In this document: piece after piece, positions 28,104 through 36,463 of the stretch | How positions within the stretch are numbered: position 1 is the first letter of the stretch | How the letters are laid out: the number at the start of each line of letters is the position of its first letter | DNA from: Caballeronia sp. dw_276 | GTDB taxonomy: Bacteria > Pseudomonadota > Gammaproteobacteria > Burkholderiales > Burkholderiaceae | Assembly: GCF_018449635.1 (NCBI RefSeq) | Contig: NZ_JAAVUV010000008.1 | Location: 124,001-188,000, forward strand | Reading direction: 5' to 3' | DNA length: 64,000 bases | Translations under genes and position numbers: made by a program | Notes under the pieces: generated by a model | What the model saw: only the letters and a program-made list of their open reading frames with translations | Told to the model about the DNA's origin: nothing | Database searches by the model: none

Positions 28104-29033
28104 ATGGCACTCAAAAACCTGCTGAGACGGCTCGACCTGACCACGCTGCAACTTTTCCTCGCCATCTACGAGGAGGGCACGCTCACGCGCGCTGCGGAAC
28201 GCGAGGCGATCGCGGTGTCGGCTGCAAGCAAGCGCTTGCTCGAACTCGAGCAGGCCGTGGGCGCGCCGTTGTTCGTTCGCCGCGCGCGCGGCATGGAACT
28301 CACGCCGGCCGGCGAAACGCTGCTGCATCACGCGCGCCGCGTGTTGCGCGATGTCGAGAACATCGGCATTGAACTTGCCGAGCACGCGACCGGCGTGCGC
28401 GGTTACGTGCGGATGATGGCAAACCTCTCGGCCATCGTGGAATTCCTGCCGGAAGACCTGCGCGCTTTCTTTTCGATGAACGAGCGCATCAAGCTCGACC
28501 TCGAAGAGCGCCCGAGCAGCGGGGTGGTGGAAGGCATCGCGGACAGTCTTGCCGATGTCGGCATCTGCTCAGGCGAAGCCGATACCCGTGGCCTGCATGT
28601 CTCGCATTACCGGCATGATTCGCTGGTGGTCGTGATGCGCGAGGACCATGCGCTTGCGGGACGTGAAAAGGTCGCGTTCGTCGAGACACTTGATGGCGAT
28701 CATGTCGGCCTGCACGCGGCAAGTTCCATCAATTTGCGCACGCACATGGCCGCGCGGCAGGCGGGCAAGCCCTTGCGGCTGCGCATCCAGGTGCCCGGCT
28801 TCGATGCCGTCTGCCGCATGGTTCAGACGGGTCTGGGCATCAGCGTGCTGCCGCTGAAGGTGTTCAACACTGTTGGCCGCCCGCTGGGTTTAACCGCCGT
28901 CACGCTCGATGAACCCTGGAGCCAGCGCGATCTGATCGTGGTCGTACGCGATGTCAACGCGCTTTCGCCAGTCAGCAAAATGCTCTTCGATCATCTGCTT
29001 TCAGTTGAACACAAAGAGCAAAATCCGGCCTGA
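28104..29033 (+). CDS. LysR-type transcriptional regulator
   Basis: A 309-residue LysR regulator with helix-turn-helix LFLAIYEEGTLTRAAEREAI and SAASKRLLELEQAVGAPLFV. Effector domain from about 95; VCRMVQTGLGISVLPLKVF near the end is typical. ATG at 28104 is chosen over the TTG at 28092; neither has a clear ribosome site. Next gene on the same strand is a CoA-transferase (104 bp), and the MFS gene follows, so it is likely to control that carboxylate-catabolic pair. Confidence 0.88.
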   Translation: MALKNLLRRLDLTTLQLFLAIYEEGTLTRAAEREAIAVSAASKRLLELEQAVGAPLFVRRARGMELTPAGETLLHHARRVLRDVENIGIELAEHATGVRGYVRMMANLSAIVEFLPEDLRAFFSMNERIKLDLEERPSSGVVEGIADSLADVGICSGEADTRGLHVSHYRHDSLVVVMREDHALAGREKVAFVETLDGDHVGLHAASSINLRTHMAARQAGKPLRLRIQVPGFDAVCRMVQTGLGISVLPLKVFNTVGRPLGLTAVTLDEPWSQRDLIVVVRDVNALSPVSKMLFDHLLSVEHKEQNPA

Positions 29034-29136
29034 GCGTTCGCCGTTCGCGAACGGTCGTTGGTGAATTGAGGTTGGACGCGGGACGCAGCCCGCTCCTAAG
29101 CTGTCTTCAGACTAGACATTTCTGGAGACATGCATC

Positions 29137-30330
29137 ATGGCCGGACCTCTTGCAGGCATTCGTGTAATCGAGATCGGCACGCTTATCGCGGCGCCGTTTG
29201 CGGCCCGGCTGATGGGTGAATTCGGTGCCGACGTGATCAAGATCGAAGCGCCCGAAAACGGCGATCCGCTTCGCAAATGGCGAAAGCTGCACGAGGGCAC
29301 GTCGCTCTGGTGGTATCTGCAATCGCGCAACAAGAAGTCGGTTTGCGTGAATCTCAAGTCGCCGGATGGCGTGGATGTCGTCAAGCGCCTCGTCGCGGAC
29401 GCCGATGTCATCATCGAAAACCTGCGTCCTGGCGCGCTCGAAAAACTCGGCCTCGGTTGGGACGTCCTGCACGAAATCAATCCGAAACTGACGATGGTGC
29501 GCATCTCCGGATACGGCCAGTCCGGGCCGTATCGCGACCGTCCGGGCTTTGGCGCGATCGGCGAAGCGATGGGCGGCATTCGCTACACGACCGGCGAAGT
29601 CAACGGTGCGCCAGCACGCGTGGGCGTGAGCCTTGGCGATTCGCTTGCGTCGCTGCATGGCGTGATTGGCGCCCTGATGTCCATCTTGCGCGTGAAGACC
29701 GGGCAGGGTGACGGGCAAGTGGTCGATGTATCGCTGGTTGAAAGCGTTTTCAACCTGATGGAAAGCCTGATCCCCGAATACGATTTGCTCGGCCATGTGC
29801 GTGAGCGCAGCGGCGGCGCGCTGCCGGGCATCGCGCCATCGAATACGTACCCGACTGAAGACAACGGCTACGTTGTCATTGCCGGCAACAGCGATCCGAT
29901 TTTCAAGCGCCTGATGCACGTGATAGGCCGCCCCGATCTCGCCGATGACCCCGCGCTCGCCCGCAACGACGGCCGTGCGGCGCGAAGCGAACAGCTCGAC
30001 GCCGCCATCACGGCCTGGACCTCACACCATTGCACGGCAGATGTCATCGCCGCGCTTGAAACTGCGGAAGTGCCGGCGGGCAGGATCTATTCCGTGGCGG
30101 ATATTGTCGCCGACCCGCATTACCAGGCGCGCGACATGTTGCTCGATGCAGCGTTGCCCGGGGGTGTATCGGTGAAGATGCCAGGCATCGTTCCCAAGCT
30201 CTCCGATACCCCTGGCGAAGTCCGTTGGCAGGGCCCATCGCTTGGAGAACATACGGATTCCGTACTAAATGACCTTGGCTTCGATGCACAGGACGTTGCC
30301 CGCCTGCGCCGCGAAGGCGCGGTTCGATAA
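29137..30330 (+). CDS. CaiB/BaiF (family III) CoA-transferase
   Basis: A 397-residue enzyme that moves CoA between carboxylic acids. The N-terminal domain starts AGIRVIEIGTLIAAPFAARL, and the catalytic aspartate is D168 (GVSLGDSLASLHG). The GQGDGQVVDVSLVESVFNLM segment is the conserved post-catalytic region. Its adjacent MFS carrier and LysR regulator suggest uptake and CoA-activation of one organic acid (for example a dicarboxylate or itaconate-like acid), with no lyase gene adjacent to define which. A second family member, frc, is at the right edge. Confidence 0.92.
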   Translation: MAGPLAGIRVIEIGTLIAAPFAARLMGEFGADVIKIEAPENGDPLRKWRKLHEGTSLWWYLQSRNKKSVCVNLKSPDGVDVVKRLVADADVIIENLRPGALEKLGLGWDVLHEINPKLTMVRISGYGQSGPYRDRPGFGAIGEAMGGIRYTTGEVNGAPARVGVSLGDSLASLHGVIGALMSILRVKTGQGDGQVVDVSLVESVFNLMESLIPEYDLLGHVRERSGGALPGIAPSNTYPTEDNGYVVIAGNSDPIFKRLMHVIGRPDLADDPALARNDGRAARSEQLDAAITAWTSHHCTADVIAALETAEVPAGRIYSVADIVADPHYQARDMLLDAALPGGVSVKMPGIVPKLSDTPGEVRWQGPSLGEHTDSVLNDLGFDAQDVARLRREGAVR

Positions 30331-30396
30331 TTACCCTCGATCACTACTTTCAATAACCATGACCGGACCGGGAAACGAGTCCGGCAGGAGACAAAC

Positions 30397-31743
30397 ATGA
30401 GCGTTCCAGGCACCACGGCGACCGCAGTGCACGAGCCAAGCGAAACCGACTTCAAGGCGATTATCCGGAAGGTTGCGTGGCGCGTGATGCCACTGATCAT
30501 GATCTGCTATCTGTTCGCATTCTTCGACCGCATCAATATCAGCTTTGCGAAGTTCCAGTTGCAAGGCGACCTCGGTTTCTCCGATACCGCCTACGGCCTT
30601 GGCGCGAGCCTTTTCGTGATCGGCTACGTTTTATTCGAAGTCCCTAGCAATCTGATGCTGTACAAAGTCGGCGCCCGCCGATGGATCGCTCGCATCATGA
30701 TCTCGTGGGGCATTGCCACCAGCCTGATGGTGTTTGTCGGCAACGAATGGCAGTTCTATGCGTTGCGTTTCATCATCGGTGCGATGGAGGCGGGCTTCGC
30801 TCCTGGCGTGCTGTACTACCTCACGTTGTGGTTTCCAGCGAGTCATCGTGGACGCATCACGTCGTTGTTGTTTTTGGCCTCCGCGTTTTCAGGACTGGTC
30901 GGCGCGCCGCTTTCGGGTCTCGTGCTGGGCCACATGGATGGCGTCCTCGGCATTCGCGGCTGGCACTGGCTCTTTCTTCTCGGCGGCTTGCCGTGCGTCG
31001 TGCTCGGCGTGCTCGTGCTCAAGACGTTGAAAGACCGTATCGAAGACGCGGGCTGGCTGAACGCCGCCGAAAAATCGATGCTCGCAAGCCGTATCGTGCA
31101 TCAGGCGCCGCATTCGGGCGCAGGTAGTTCCCTGTGGGGCGCAATCAAGACCCCGGGTTTCCTGATGCTGGGGCTGGTCTATTTCCTGATCCAGGTTGCA
31201 TCGTACGGACTCAACTTCTGGGCGCCGCAACTGATCCGCAGCGCTGGCACACACAATCCGACCACCATCGGCGTGCTGACTGCCGTGCCATATATTTGTG
31301 GCGCGATCTGCATGGTGGTGGTCGGCCGTCTGTCCGATGCGTCGGGCGAGCGCCGCAAGTTCGTCTCCGGCTTGCTACTGATGGCGGCGATCGGCTTTTT
31401 CGCCGCAGGCATCTTCGATAAACAAACCGGCCTGCTCATCGTTTCGCTAGGCGTGATGGGCGGCGGCGTGGTGGCATCGATCCCGGCGTTCTGGGCACTG
31501 CCACCCAAACTGCTGACGGGTGCCGGAGCGGCAGGGGGGATTGCGCTGATTAACACGCTTGGGCAGCTTGGCGGGATCGTAAGTCCGGTGATGGTCGGCC
31601 GGGTCCGGGACTTGACGGGCAGCACGACGCCTGCGTTGTACGCGATCGGTGCAATGAGCCTGATTTGCGCTGCGATACTCCTGTTCGGACTGCCGGCAAC
31701 GCTAAGGCAAAAAGACCAGCCCGACGCAAGCATTTCGGCCTGA
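30397..31743 (+). CDS. MFS transporter, anion:cation symporter (ACS) type
   Basis: A 448-residue carrier with 12 predicted helices. The ACS signature appears as CYLFAFFDRINISFAKFQLQ in helix 1 and DLGFSDTAYGLGASLFVIGY next to it, then RFIIGAMEAGFAPGVLYYLT. Members of this group import carboxylates such as tartrate, phthalate and glucarate. It stands 66 bp after the CoA-transferase and ends in a weak terminator, so it is probably the uptake step for that transferase's substrate. Confidence 0.92.
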   Translation: MSVPGTTATAVHEPSETDFKAIIRKVAWRVMPLIMICYLFAFFDRINISFAKFQLQGDLGFSDTAYGLGASLFVIGYVLFEVPSNLMLYKVGARRWIARIMISWGIATSLMVFVGNEWQFYALRFIIGAMEAGFAPGVLYYLTLWFPASHRGRITSLLFLASAFSGLVGAPLSGLVLGHMDGVLGIRGWHWLFLLGGLPCVVLGVLVLKTLKDRIEDAGWLNAAEKSMLASRIVHQAPHSGAGSSLWGAIKTPGFLMLGLVYFLIQVASYGLNFWAPQLIRSAGTHNPTTIGVLTAVPYICGAICMVVVGRLSDASGERRKFVSGLLLMAAIGFFAAGIFDKQTGLLIVSLGVMGGGVVASIPAFWALPPKLLTGAGAAGGIALINTLGQLGGIVSPVMVGRVRDLTGSTTPALYAIGAMSLICAAILLFGLPATLRQKDQPDASISA

Positions 31744-31766
31744 TTAACATCCAGAATGTGATTTAC

Positions 31767-31800
31767 ACGCCGTTTCAATAACTGCTGCAGCGGCGTTTTT
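31767..31800 (+). terminator. Terminator after the MFS gene
   Basis: ACGCCG (31767-31772) pairs with CGGCGT (31791-31796) across an 18-base loop, followed by TTTTT. The stem is short, but the T-run and position fit. Confidence 0.5.
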
Positions 31801-31845
31801 ATTTCCGTCGATTATCTAATTCGGCCAAATATACCGTTTTATACC

Positions 31846-31986
31846 TTATTCTTGTAAAAGCGGCAAAATCGCCCAGCCGACTTCATCCATTCCTTTAAAT
31901 ATCTTCGCGACATATCCGCGCGGCAAGCCTTCCGGGAATTCCCGCGGGCGCCGAATTGCCTTGCCCAAATCACTGTTTCGGCGCAT
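31846..31986 (-). CDS. Possible short reading frame, 46 residues
   Basis: A minus-strand frame beginning MRRNSDLGKAIRRP and ending WAILPLLQE, with an ordinary amino-acid mix rather than the Arg/His-rich composition of antisense shadows. Ribosome site is weak (GGAAC, nine bases upstream). It lies in otherwise empty DNA. I do not recognise it and treat it as a possibility only. Confidence 0.25.
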   Translation of the reverse strand: MRRNSDLGKAIRRPREFPEGLPRGYVAKIFKGMDEVGWAILPLLQE

Positions 31987-32082
31987 TCTTAGTCGTTCCG
32001 ATGTCGACGACCGCCTGTTTTTCCCTATCGGTCCTCAGGTGTTTTACACGACGGTCAGCGCAGTATGTTCAGCGAGTGCGTT

Positions 32083-32463
32083 ATGACCATCCATATCACC
32101 GAATATCGCGGCTTTGCATTGCGCGCTTATTCACAGCAGATTTTCCCGCCCCACGGCGATCCGTTCGCAAAAGGCCCGAAGCGATTTTCCGCGATTGTTC
32201 AGATTGATTCGGTACCCACCGACAATGCGACATCAAAGCGTTATTCGCCGGGTTTGAAGGGCACGGAGCCGGCGAGTGCGGACGCGGCGATCGAATTGGC
32301 TATGCAGTACGGCCGGGATATCATCGACGGTAAGGTGCAGGCGGGCGCGCTTTACAACGCGAGAAGCGGGCGTTTCTCGCACTCGGTAAGACGATTCAGG
32401 CCGGCGGTCGCGCCCGCGCCGCTGCAAGCAGGCAGCGACGGCGCAATGAACGAAGGCACTTGA
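32083..32463 (+). CDS. Small protein of a cspA-linked paralogous family, member A
   Basis: A 126-residue soluble protein, unrecognised. Its first 85 residues share an arrangement with the three other small proteins at 32541, 32822 and 33975: a short strand with Y-[RN]-G near the N-terminus (EYRGFALRAYSQ), a central strand of alternating hydrophobics (RFSAIVQIDSVP), and a closing helix DAAIELAMQYGRDIIDGKV. The last 35 residues are a basic, Pro/Ala-rich tail unique to this member. The ATG at 32083 lines up with the family N-terminus; an ATG six codons earlier is possible. It is the first of three plus-strand genes leading to cspA. Confidence 0.65.
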   Translation: MTIHITEYRGFALRAYSQQIFPPHGDPFAKGPKRFSAIVQIDSVPTDNATSKRYSPGLKGTEPASADAAIELAMQYGRDIIDGKVQAGALYNARSGRFSHSVRRFRPAVAPAPLQAGSDGAMNEGT

Positions 32464-32540
32464 ACCTGGGCTGAGAGCCAGGCAGCAATACCGTGCGACG
32501 AAATCTCGGGGCGTCGCGCAATAACCGAAAGAGCATGATC

Positions 32541-32825
32541 ATGAATGACACAGTAAGAAGCTACCGCGGCCTGGAAATCTACCCGCTGATCTACCCGCAC
32601 AAGCCCCGTGGGGCGGACGGTTCGCGCCATTACGATTCCGGATTCGACGCCGCCGTGAAGATCTCACGTCGCGGTATCGACGACAGCACCACCACCAGCC
32701 GCGTTTATCGCGTGCCGGGCGAAAGCCCGTTCAGCGGCTCAGGCGAAGCGCGCCTCGCGTCGATGCGCTACGCGGAGCAACTGATCGACGGGGGCGTGGC
32801 GGGCGAGTCGATCGCTGATCTATGA
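32541..32825 (+). CDS. Small protein of the cspA-linked paralogous family, member B
   Basis: A 94-residue protein beginning MNDTVRSYRGLEIYPLIYP. It has the family's Y-R-G opening, central strand SGFDAAVKISRRG, an S/T-rich turn and the closing helix EARLASMRYAEQLIDGGVAG, which aligns with DAAIELAMQYGRDIIDGKV of member A. A second ATG two codons upstream (32535) is an alternative start. Its stop overlaps the start of member C by four bases (ATGA), so the two are translated together. Confidence 0.68.
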   Translation: MNDTVRSYRGLEIYPLIYPHKPRGADGSRHYDSGFDAAVKISRRGIDDSTTTSRVYRVPGESPFSGSGEARLASMRYAEQLIDGGVAGESIADL

Positions 32826-33097
32826 GTTACCCGTCTTCGCTCGACCATCCACGCGCTGCGTCTTCTTCCGACAAATCTGCCGTGCACAGCAACTACAACG
32901 TGGCGGTATCGTCCAGACGCGCGACGGGTGGCACCATGCCCACGTTGCGCGTGACGCGCCTTTCCGACAAGCGCGTGATCTATCCGTTCGTGGGCTGCGC
33001 GGACATGCCGCTTTTCCCCGATGCACAAAGCGCTCGCGACTACGCCGAGCAGTACGGCGCAAGCCTCGTCGAGGGCGACATCGCCGTGCCGGAATAA
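32822..33097 (+). CDS. Small protein of the cspA-linked paralogous family, member C
   Basis: A 91-residue protein. A Ser-rich N-terminus precedes NYNVAVSSRRATGG, the central strand TLRVTRLSDKRVIYPF and the closing helix SARDYAEQYGASLVEGDI, equivalent to the helix of members A and B. ATGA overlap with B gives translational coupling. Function unknown. The gene ends 246 bases upstream of cspA, whose own promoter begins at 33171. Confidence 0.68.
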   Translation: MSYPSSLDHPRAASSSDKSAVHSNYNVAVSSRRATGGTMPTLRVTRLSDKRVIYPFVGCADMPLFPDAQSARDYAEQYGASLVEGDIAVPE

Positions 33098-33170
33098 CGC
33101 CTGGACGCGGCTGTTCACGGCCATCGGGATGAATCGTTACATTGCGTGACTAAGCTCAATCCGAAATAGC

Positions 33171-33199
33171 TTGACACCGCTTCTTACGGGACGTAACCT
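33171..33199 (+). promoter_or_regulatory. Sigma70 promoter of the cold-shock gene
   Basis: A consensus TTGACA (33171-33176), 17-bp spacer and TAACCT (33194-33199). The predicted 5' untranslated leader of about 138 bases (33206-33343) is C/T-rich and unusually long, as in cspA genes where the leader controls cold-induced translation. Confidence 0.7.
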
Positions 33200-33343
33200 G
33201 AAGGTCGAAGTATTCAAGAAGTTCGATTGCTGTTCATCATTCTCCGTTGTCATCTCCGCGGTATTTGTTGTCCTCTCACTTCCTTGAAGCTTCTCTCGCC
33301 TCATTCAGAGGTTGCATCATTTTTATATTTTCAAGGATTTAAT

Positions 33344-33547
33344 ATGGATACCGGTATCGTCAAGTGGTTCAACGACAGCAAGGGCTTCGGCTTCATTACG
33401 CCTGACGCAGGCGGCGACGACCTCTTCGCCCACTTTTCGGAAATTCGCAGCGAAGGCTTCAAGACCCTCGCCGAAAACCAGAAGGTTAGCTTCGAAACGA
33501 AGCAAGGCCCGAAGGGTCTGCAAGCATCGAACATCACGCCGCTGTAA
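33344..33547 (+). CDS. cspA: Cold-shock protein, CspA family
   Basis: A 67-residue five-stranded OB-fold RNA chaperone. RNP1 KGFGFI (in [12 protein letters not shown]) and RNP2 DLFAHFSEI are intact, with the aromatic residues W8, F15, F17, F28 and F31 in place for stacking on single-stranded RNA or DNA. AAGGA precedes the ATG at 33344. Length and motifs are those of CspA/CspD-type proteins; whether it is cold-inducible is suggested only by the long leader. It lies between three small proteins upstream and one similar one downstream. Confidence 0.95.
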   Translation: MDTGIVKWFNDSKGFGFITPDAGGDDLFAHFSEIRSEGFKTLAENQKVSFETKQGPKGLQASNITPL

Positions 33548-33566
33548 TTGACGGTGTAGTTGTTTA

Positions 33567-33599
33567 ACGTGTGAGGTGGTTTTGCGCCAGCTCACACGT
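33567..33599 (+). terminator. Hairpin after cspA
   Basis: A 9-bp perfect stem ACGTGTGAG / CTCACACGT with a 15-base loop, beginning 20 bases after the cspA stop. No T-run follows, so it may stabilise the transcript end or act with Rho. Confidence 0.55.
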
Positions 33600-33974
33600 G
33601 TATCAAGCGTTTCGCGGAGCTTTGGCTCCCGGTTGTGGCAGCCGTTTTATCCAAGTGATTTTTAACTCATTTTGATCTTTACGGCGCCGCGACCATCAGC
33701 ATTGCACCTGTCTGCCTCTGCTTGCATGTGTTGCATCTCCACTTTAGTCTGCTGTCGCATTAGTCCTCTGCCGCTTTAGTCCCCTGCAATCTCCTGCAAC
33801 ACTCCGCTGCCACATTGCAGTTTAGCGAGCGTTTTCGTTCGTCAACACGCTTGTGCCTCGGGCTGCTTTCTGCTGTATTTCTGCTGCTCCTCTGCGAATT
33901 CATGGCCTAGTGCCAGTAACAACACATCCTTACATGAGCTTTTGTGGGATGGCGTTTATTCGTGTGTTTCACTT
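33600..33974. other. Gene-free, pyrimidine-rich spacer downstream of cspA
   Basis: A 375-bp stretch with no supported gene, holding a three-copy 16-bp tandem repeat (33744-33791) and many CTGC/TCTGC words. Its strong C/T bias on the plus strand is unlike neighbouring coding DNA. It could encode a small RNA; I see no promoter or terminator good enough to call one. Confidence 0.45.
33744..33791 (+). repeat. 16-bp tandem repeat, three copies
   Basis: Units beginning TTAGTC at 33744, 33760 and 33776: TTAGTCTGCTGTCGCA, TTAGTCCTCTGCCGCT and TTAGTCCCCTGCAATC. The first six bases are identical in all copies; the remainder varies by a few bases. Confidence 0.75.
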
Positions 33975-34199
33975 ATGCATAACTCTAAAATTTCTCAGTA
34001 CAACGGCTACAAAGTCGTAGCTTTCGCGCATCGCCTGCCAGACGGGCTGTTCGCATCGAATTTGCTGCTCGAACGCAATTGTGGCGCGAGAAAAGGCAAC
34101 TGCTATCAGTTTCACGCTCTCGACTACTTCAAAGACGAGGCACAGGCAATCGGTCATTCCCGCAAGTGGGCCCGTAAATGGGTCGATAACCGCGGCTGA
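33975..34199 (+). CDS. Small protein of the cspA-linked paralogous family, member D
   Basis: A 74-residue protein starting MHNSKISQYNGYKVVAFAHR. Y-N-G opening, a central strand (SNLLLERNCG), YQFHALDYF, and the closing helix DEAQAIGHSRKWARKWVDNR, which aligns in position with the helices of members A-C but is more basic. ATG at 33975 is preferred because it begins at the family N-terminus; a longer open frame upstream has no ribosome site. A terminator follows at 34258. Confidence 0.62.
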   Translation: MHNSKISQYNGYKVVAFAHRLPDGLFASNLLLERNCGARKGNCYQFHALDYFKDEAQAIGHSRKWARKWVDNRG

Positions 34200-34622
34200 G
34201 CCAAGCTTGTTGTAACTTCGACTGATGCGCGCCTACAGCGCGGTCAGCAACAACCACGGCGCACTTCAAGTGCGCCTTTGTCGTTTACGCGCCCCAGGAT
34301 CTGCAAAAGATACCGTCGAAATACCCGTCGTCGAAAATCCGGTAAGAAATCTGCATCTTTTCCTCAAGCAATTATTCTTGCGGTCGATAAACACGTTGCC
34401 TGGATCGACAAATGTGTGACGGAGCATCAGGAAAAAAGCTTATCGCGTTCGAGGAAGAGAGCCTCGCCGTCTAAAGCACTTTGCGACAGGCACGGCCCGC
34501 GGGCCAGACCAAAACAAGACTATCGGTTTGTCCGCGCCGCACTCGATCCGCTGGCGGTTCTTTGGGGGCAAAGGCCGCAGCGGCAACTCAGCCGTTATGC
34601 CCGTGAGGGCAGGAGTCGCCAC
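34200..34622. other. Spacer upstream of the chemoreceptor gene
   Basis: Contains the terminator at 34258-34280 and then about 340 bases with an accidentally open frame joined to the chemoreceptor. That extension is Arg/Pro-rich without a plausible domain, so I treat it as non-coding. I checked for a FliA-type (sigma28) promoter and saw no convincing GCCGATAA element. Confidence 0.5.
34258..34280 (+). terminator. Hairpin terminator after member D
   Basis: An 8-bp stem GGCGCACT / AGTGCGCC with a 3-base loop, followed by TTTGTCGTTT. Confidence 0.65.
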
Positions 34623-36302
34623 ATGAATCTCAAAGACGTGTCCATCAAGAGCAAGCTTATCGGGGGATTCGGTGTGCTTGCCGTTATCGTGCTCGGCGTT
34701 TCGGCAATGTCGTTGCGTGCGTTAAGCACCTCGACCGATGGCTTCTCCAACTACGTGCACGGTCCAAACGCCCGCGCCGATGTCGCCGCGCAAGTGCGCA
34801 CTGCCGTGGATCGCCGGGCGATTGCCGCGCGCAATCTCGTCCTGGTCACGAAACCATCGGACCTGGAGATCGAGAAGGCTGAAGTGATCCGGGCGTCGGA
34901 AGATGTGCAAACCAAGCTGAAGCTTCTGAAAACCATGGTCGCGACCGGACCCGACAGCAGTGACGCTGCTCGCGGCCTCGTCAACGAGATCGACCGGGTG
35001 GAGTCGCTTTATGGTCCGGTCGCGAATGACATCGTTGGATTGGCGTTGAGCGGCAATCACGACGAGGCGATCGTAAAGATGGACAACGAATGTCGTCCCT
35101 TGCTGGCTGCGCTCGTCAAGGCGACGAATGCGTACGCCGACTTCACGCGCGGGCGCCAGGAGCAGATGGTGCGTGAGTCCGACGAGCAGTACCAGACCCA
35201 GCGCAACTGGCTGATCACGCTTTGCGTAGCAGCGCTCGCACTGGCGGCCGGCGCGGGCGTGTTCATCACACGTTCGATCACCGGTCCGATCCGCCGTGCG
35301 GTCGATGTCGCGAGCACGGTCGCGCGCGGCGATTTGCGCAGCCGTATCGTGGTGACGCAGAAGGACGAGACCGGCCAGTTGCTGGGTGCGCTCGCCGATA
35401 TGAACGCGCGGCTGATCGAGACCGTGAGCCGCGTGCGTGAAAGCAGCGGCAGTATCGCGAACGCTTCCACTGAAATCGCTACCGGCAATACCGACCTCAG
35501 CCAGCGCACGGAGCAACAGGCGGCATCGCTCGAGGAAACGGCGGCAAGCATGGAAGAGCTGACATCGACGGTGAAGCAAAACACGGAGAACGCGCAGCAG
35601 GCGAGCGTACTGGCGTCGAATGCATCCGATGTCGCGCAGCGCGGCAGCAAGGTCGTGAGCCAGGTGGTCGACACCATGCACGGCATCAGCGCGAGCTCGA
35701 CGAAGATTGCGGAGATCACGGGAATGATCGAAGGCATCGCGTTCCAGACCAACATCCTGGCGTTGAACGCAGCCGTGGAAGCCGCGCGGGCGGGCGAACA
35801 GGGGCGCGGTTTCGCGGTCGTGGCGAGCGAAGTGCGCAGTCTTGCGCAACGGTCATCTAGCGCGGCGAAGGAGATCAAGGAATTGATCGCCAATTCGGTT
35901 CAGCAGGTCCAGAGCGGATCGGTGCTTGCCGGGCAGGCCGGCGAGACGATGGCCGAAGTCACGCAGGCAGTCGCGCGCGTGACGGACATCATGGAGGAGA
36001 TCGCGGCGGCATCGATCGAGCAGGGGCGCGGTATCGAACAGGTCAATCAGGCGATCACGCAGATGGACGAGGTCACCCAGCAGAATGCGGCGCTGGTGGA
36101 GGAAGCTGCGGCGGCTTCGCAGTCGTTGCAGGACCAGGGGCGCCAGTTGATGGACGCGGTCGCGTTTTTCCAGATGGAGGGATCGGCGACAACGATTGCA
36201 CCGAACCTCCGCGCGGTCGCGAAGGGCGCGCTTAAACGGGTGCCGGCAGCGCGTGTCGCACCGCTGAAAACTGCGGGCAATGAAGGCTGGAGCACGTTTT
36301 AG
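34623..36302 (+). CDS. Methyl-accepting chemotaxis protein
   Basis: A 559-residue chemoreceptor. Transmembrane helix 1 is at about residues 8-30, a four-helix-bundle periplasmic sensor domain covers about 30-190, and helix 2 ([20 protein letters not shown]) is at about 195-215. A HAMP domain follows ([20 protein letters not shown]), then the signalling domain with the tip sequence [20 protein letters not shown] and [19 protein letters not shown]. The C-terminus ends GWSTF, an x-W-x-x-F motif like the CheR/CheB-docking NWETF pentapeptide, so it may be a high-abundance, self-adapting receptor. AGGAG lies seven bases before ATG at 34623. Ligand unknown. Confidence 0.93.
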   Translation: MNLKDVSIKSKLIGGFGVLAVIVLGVSAMSLRALSTSTDGFSNYVHGPNARADVAAQVRTAVDRRAIAARNLVLVTKPSDLEIEKAEVIRASEDVQTKLKLLKTMVATGPDSSDAARGLVNEIDRVESLYGPVANDIVGLALSGNHDEAIVKMDNECRPLLAALVKATNAYADFTRGRQEQMVRESDEQYQTQRNWLITLCVAALALAAGAGVFITRSITGPIRRAVDVASTVARGDLRSRIVVTQKDETGQLLGALADMNARLIETVSRVRESSGSIANASTEIATGNTDLSQRTEQQAASLEETAASMEELTSTVKQNTENAQQASVLASNASDVAQRGSKVVSQVVDTMHGISASSTKIAEITGMIEGIAFQTNILALNAAVEAARAGEQGRGFAVVASEVRSLAQRSSSAAKEIKELIANSVQQVQSGSVLAGQAGETMAEVTQAVARVTDIMEEIAAASIEQGRGIEQVNQAITQMDEVTQQNAALVEEAAAASQSLQDQGRQLMDAVAFFQMEGSATTIAPNLRAVAKGALKRVPAARVAPLKTAGNEGWSTF

Positions 36303-36323
36303 GCTGCTTCGAGGCGGTGAAGG

Positions 36324-36356
36324 AACAGCGCGAGCGTCTTTGGGCGCCGCGCTGTT
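36324..36356 (+). terminator. Terminator of the chemoreceptor gene
   Basis: AACAGCGCG (36324-36332) pairs with CGCGCTGTT (36348-36356); an inner GCG/CGC extends the stem. It starts 22 bases after the stop codon and is followed by TGCATTTGCCCTTT. Confidence 0.7.
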
Positions 36357-36463
36357 TGCATTTGCCCTTTCTTAAACGATCGGTTTCCGATATTGCTCGG
36401 GAATGCGAACTGCGGTTAGAACCGCGGTTTCCCCAATACTCGTTCTTCGAACCGGAGCCTCCG

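Larger units (their letters stand above)
31744..32082. other. Intergenic region before the small-protein cluster
   Basis: A 339-bp, AT-richer region holding a hairpin terminator at 31767-31800 and a possible short minus-strand reading frame at 31846-31986. I see no clear sigma70 promoter for the downstream gene. Confidence 0.4.

Noticed and set aside
33744..33791. CRISPR array
   Set aside because: Units are directly abutting 16-mers without spacers and there are no cas genes.
34278..34622. N-terminal extension of the chemoreceptor to 674 residues
   Set aside because: The extension is Arg/Pro-rich with no start site or domain, while ATG at 34623 has AGGAG and begins at the normal MCP N-terminus.
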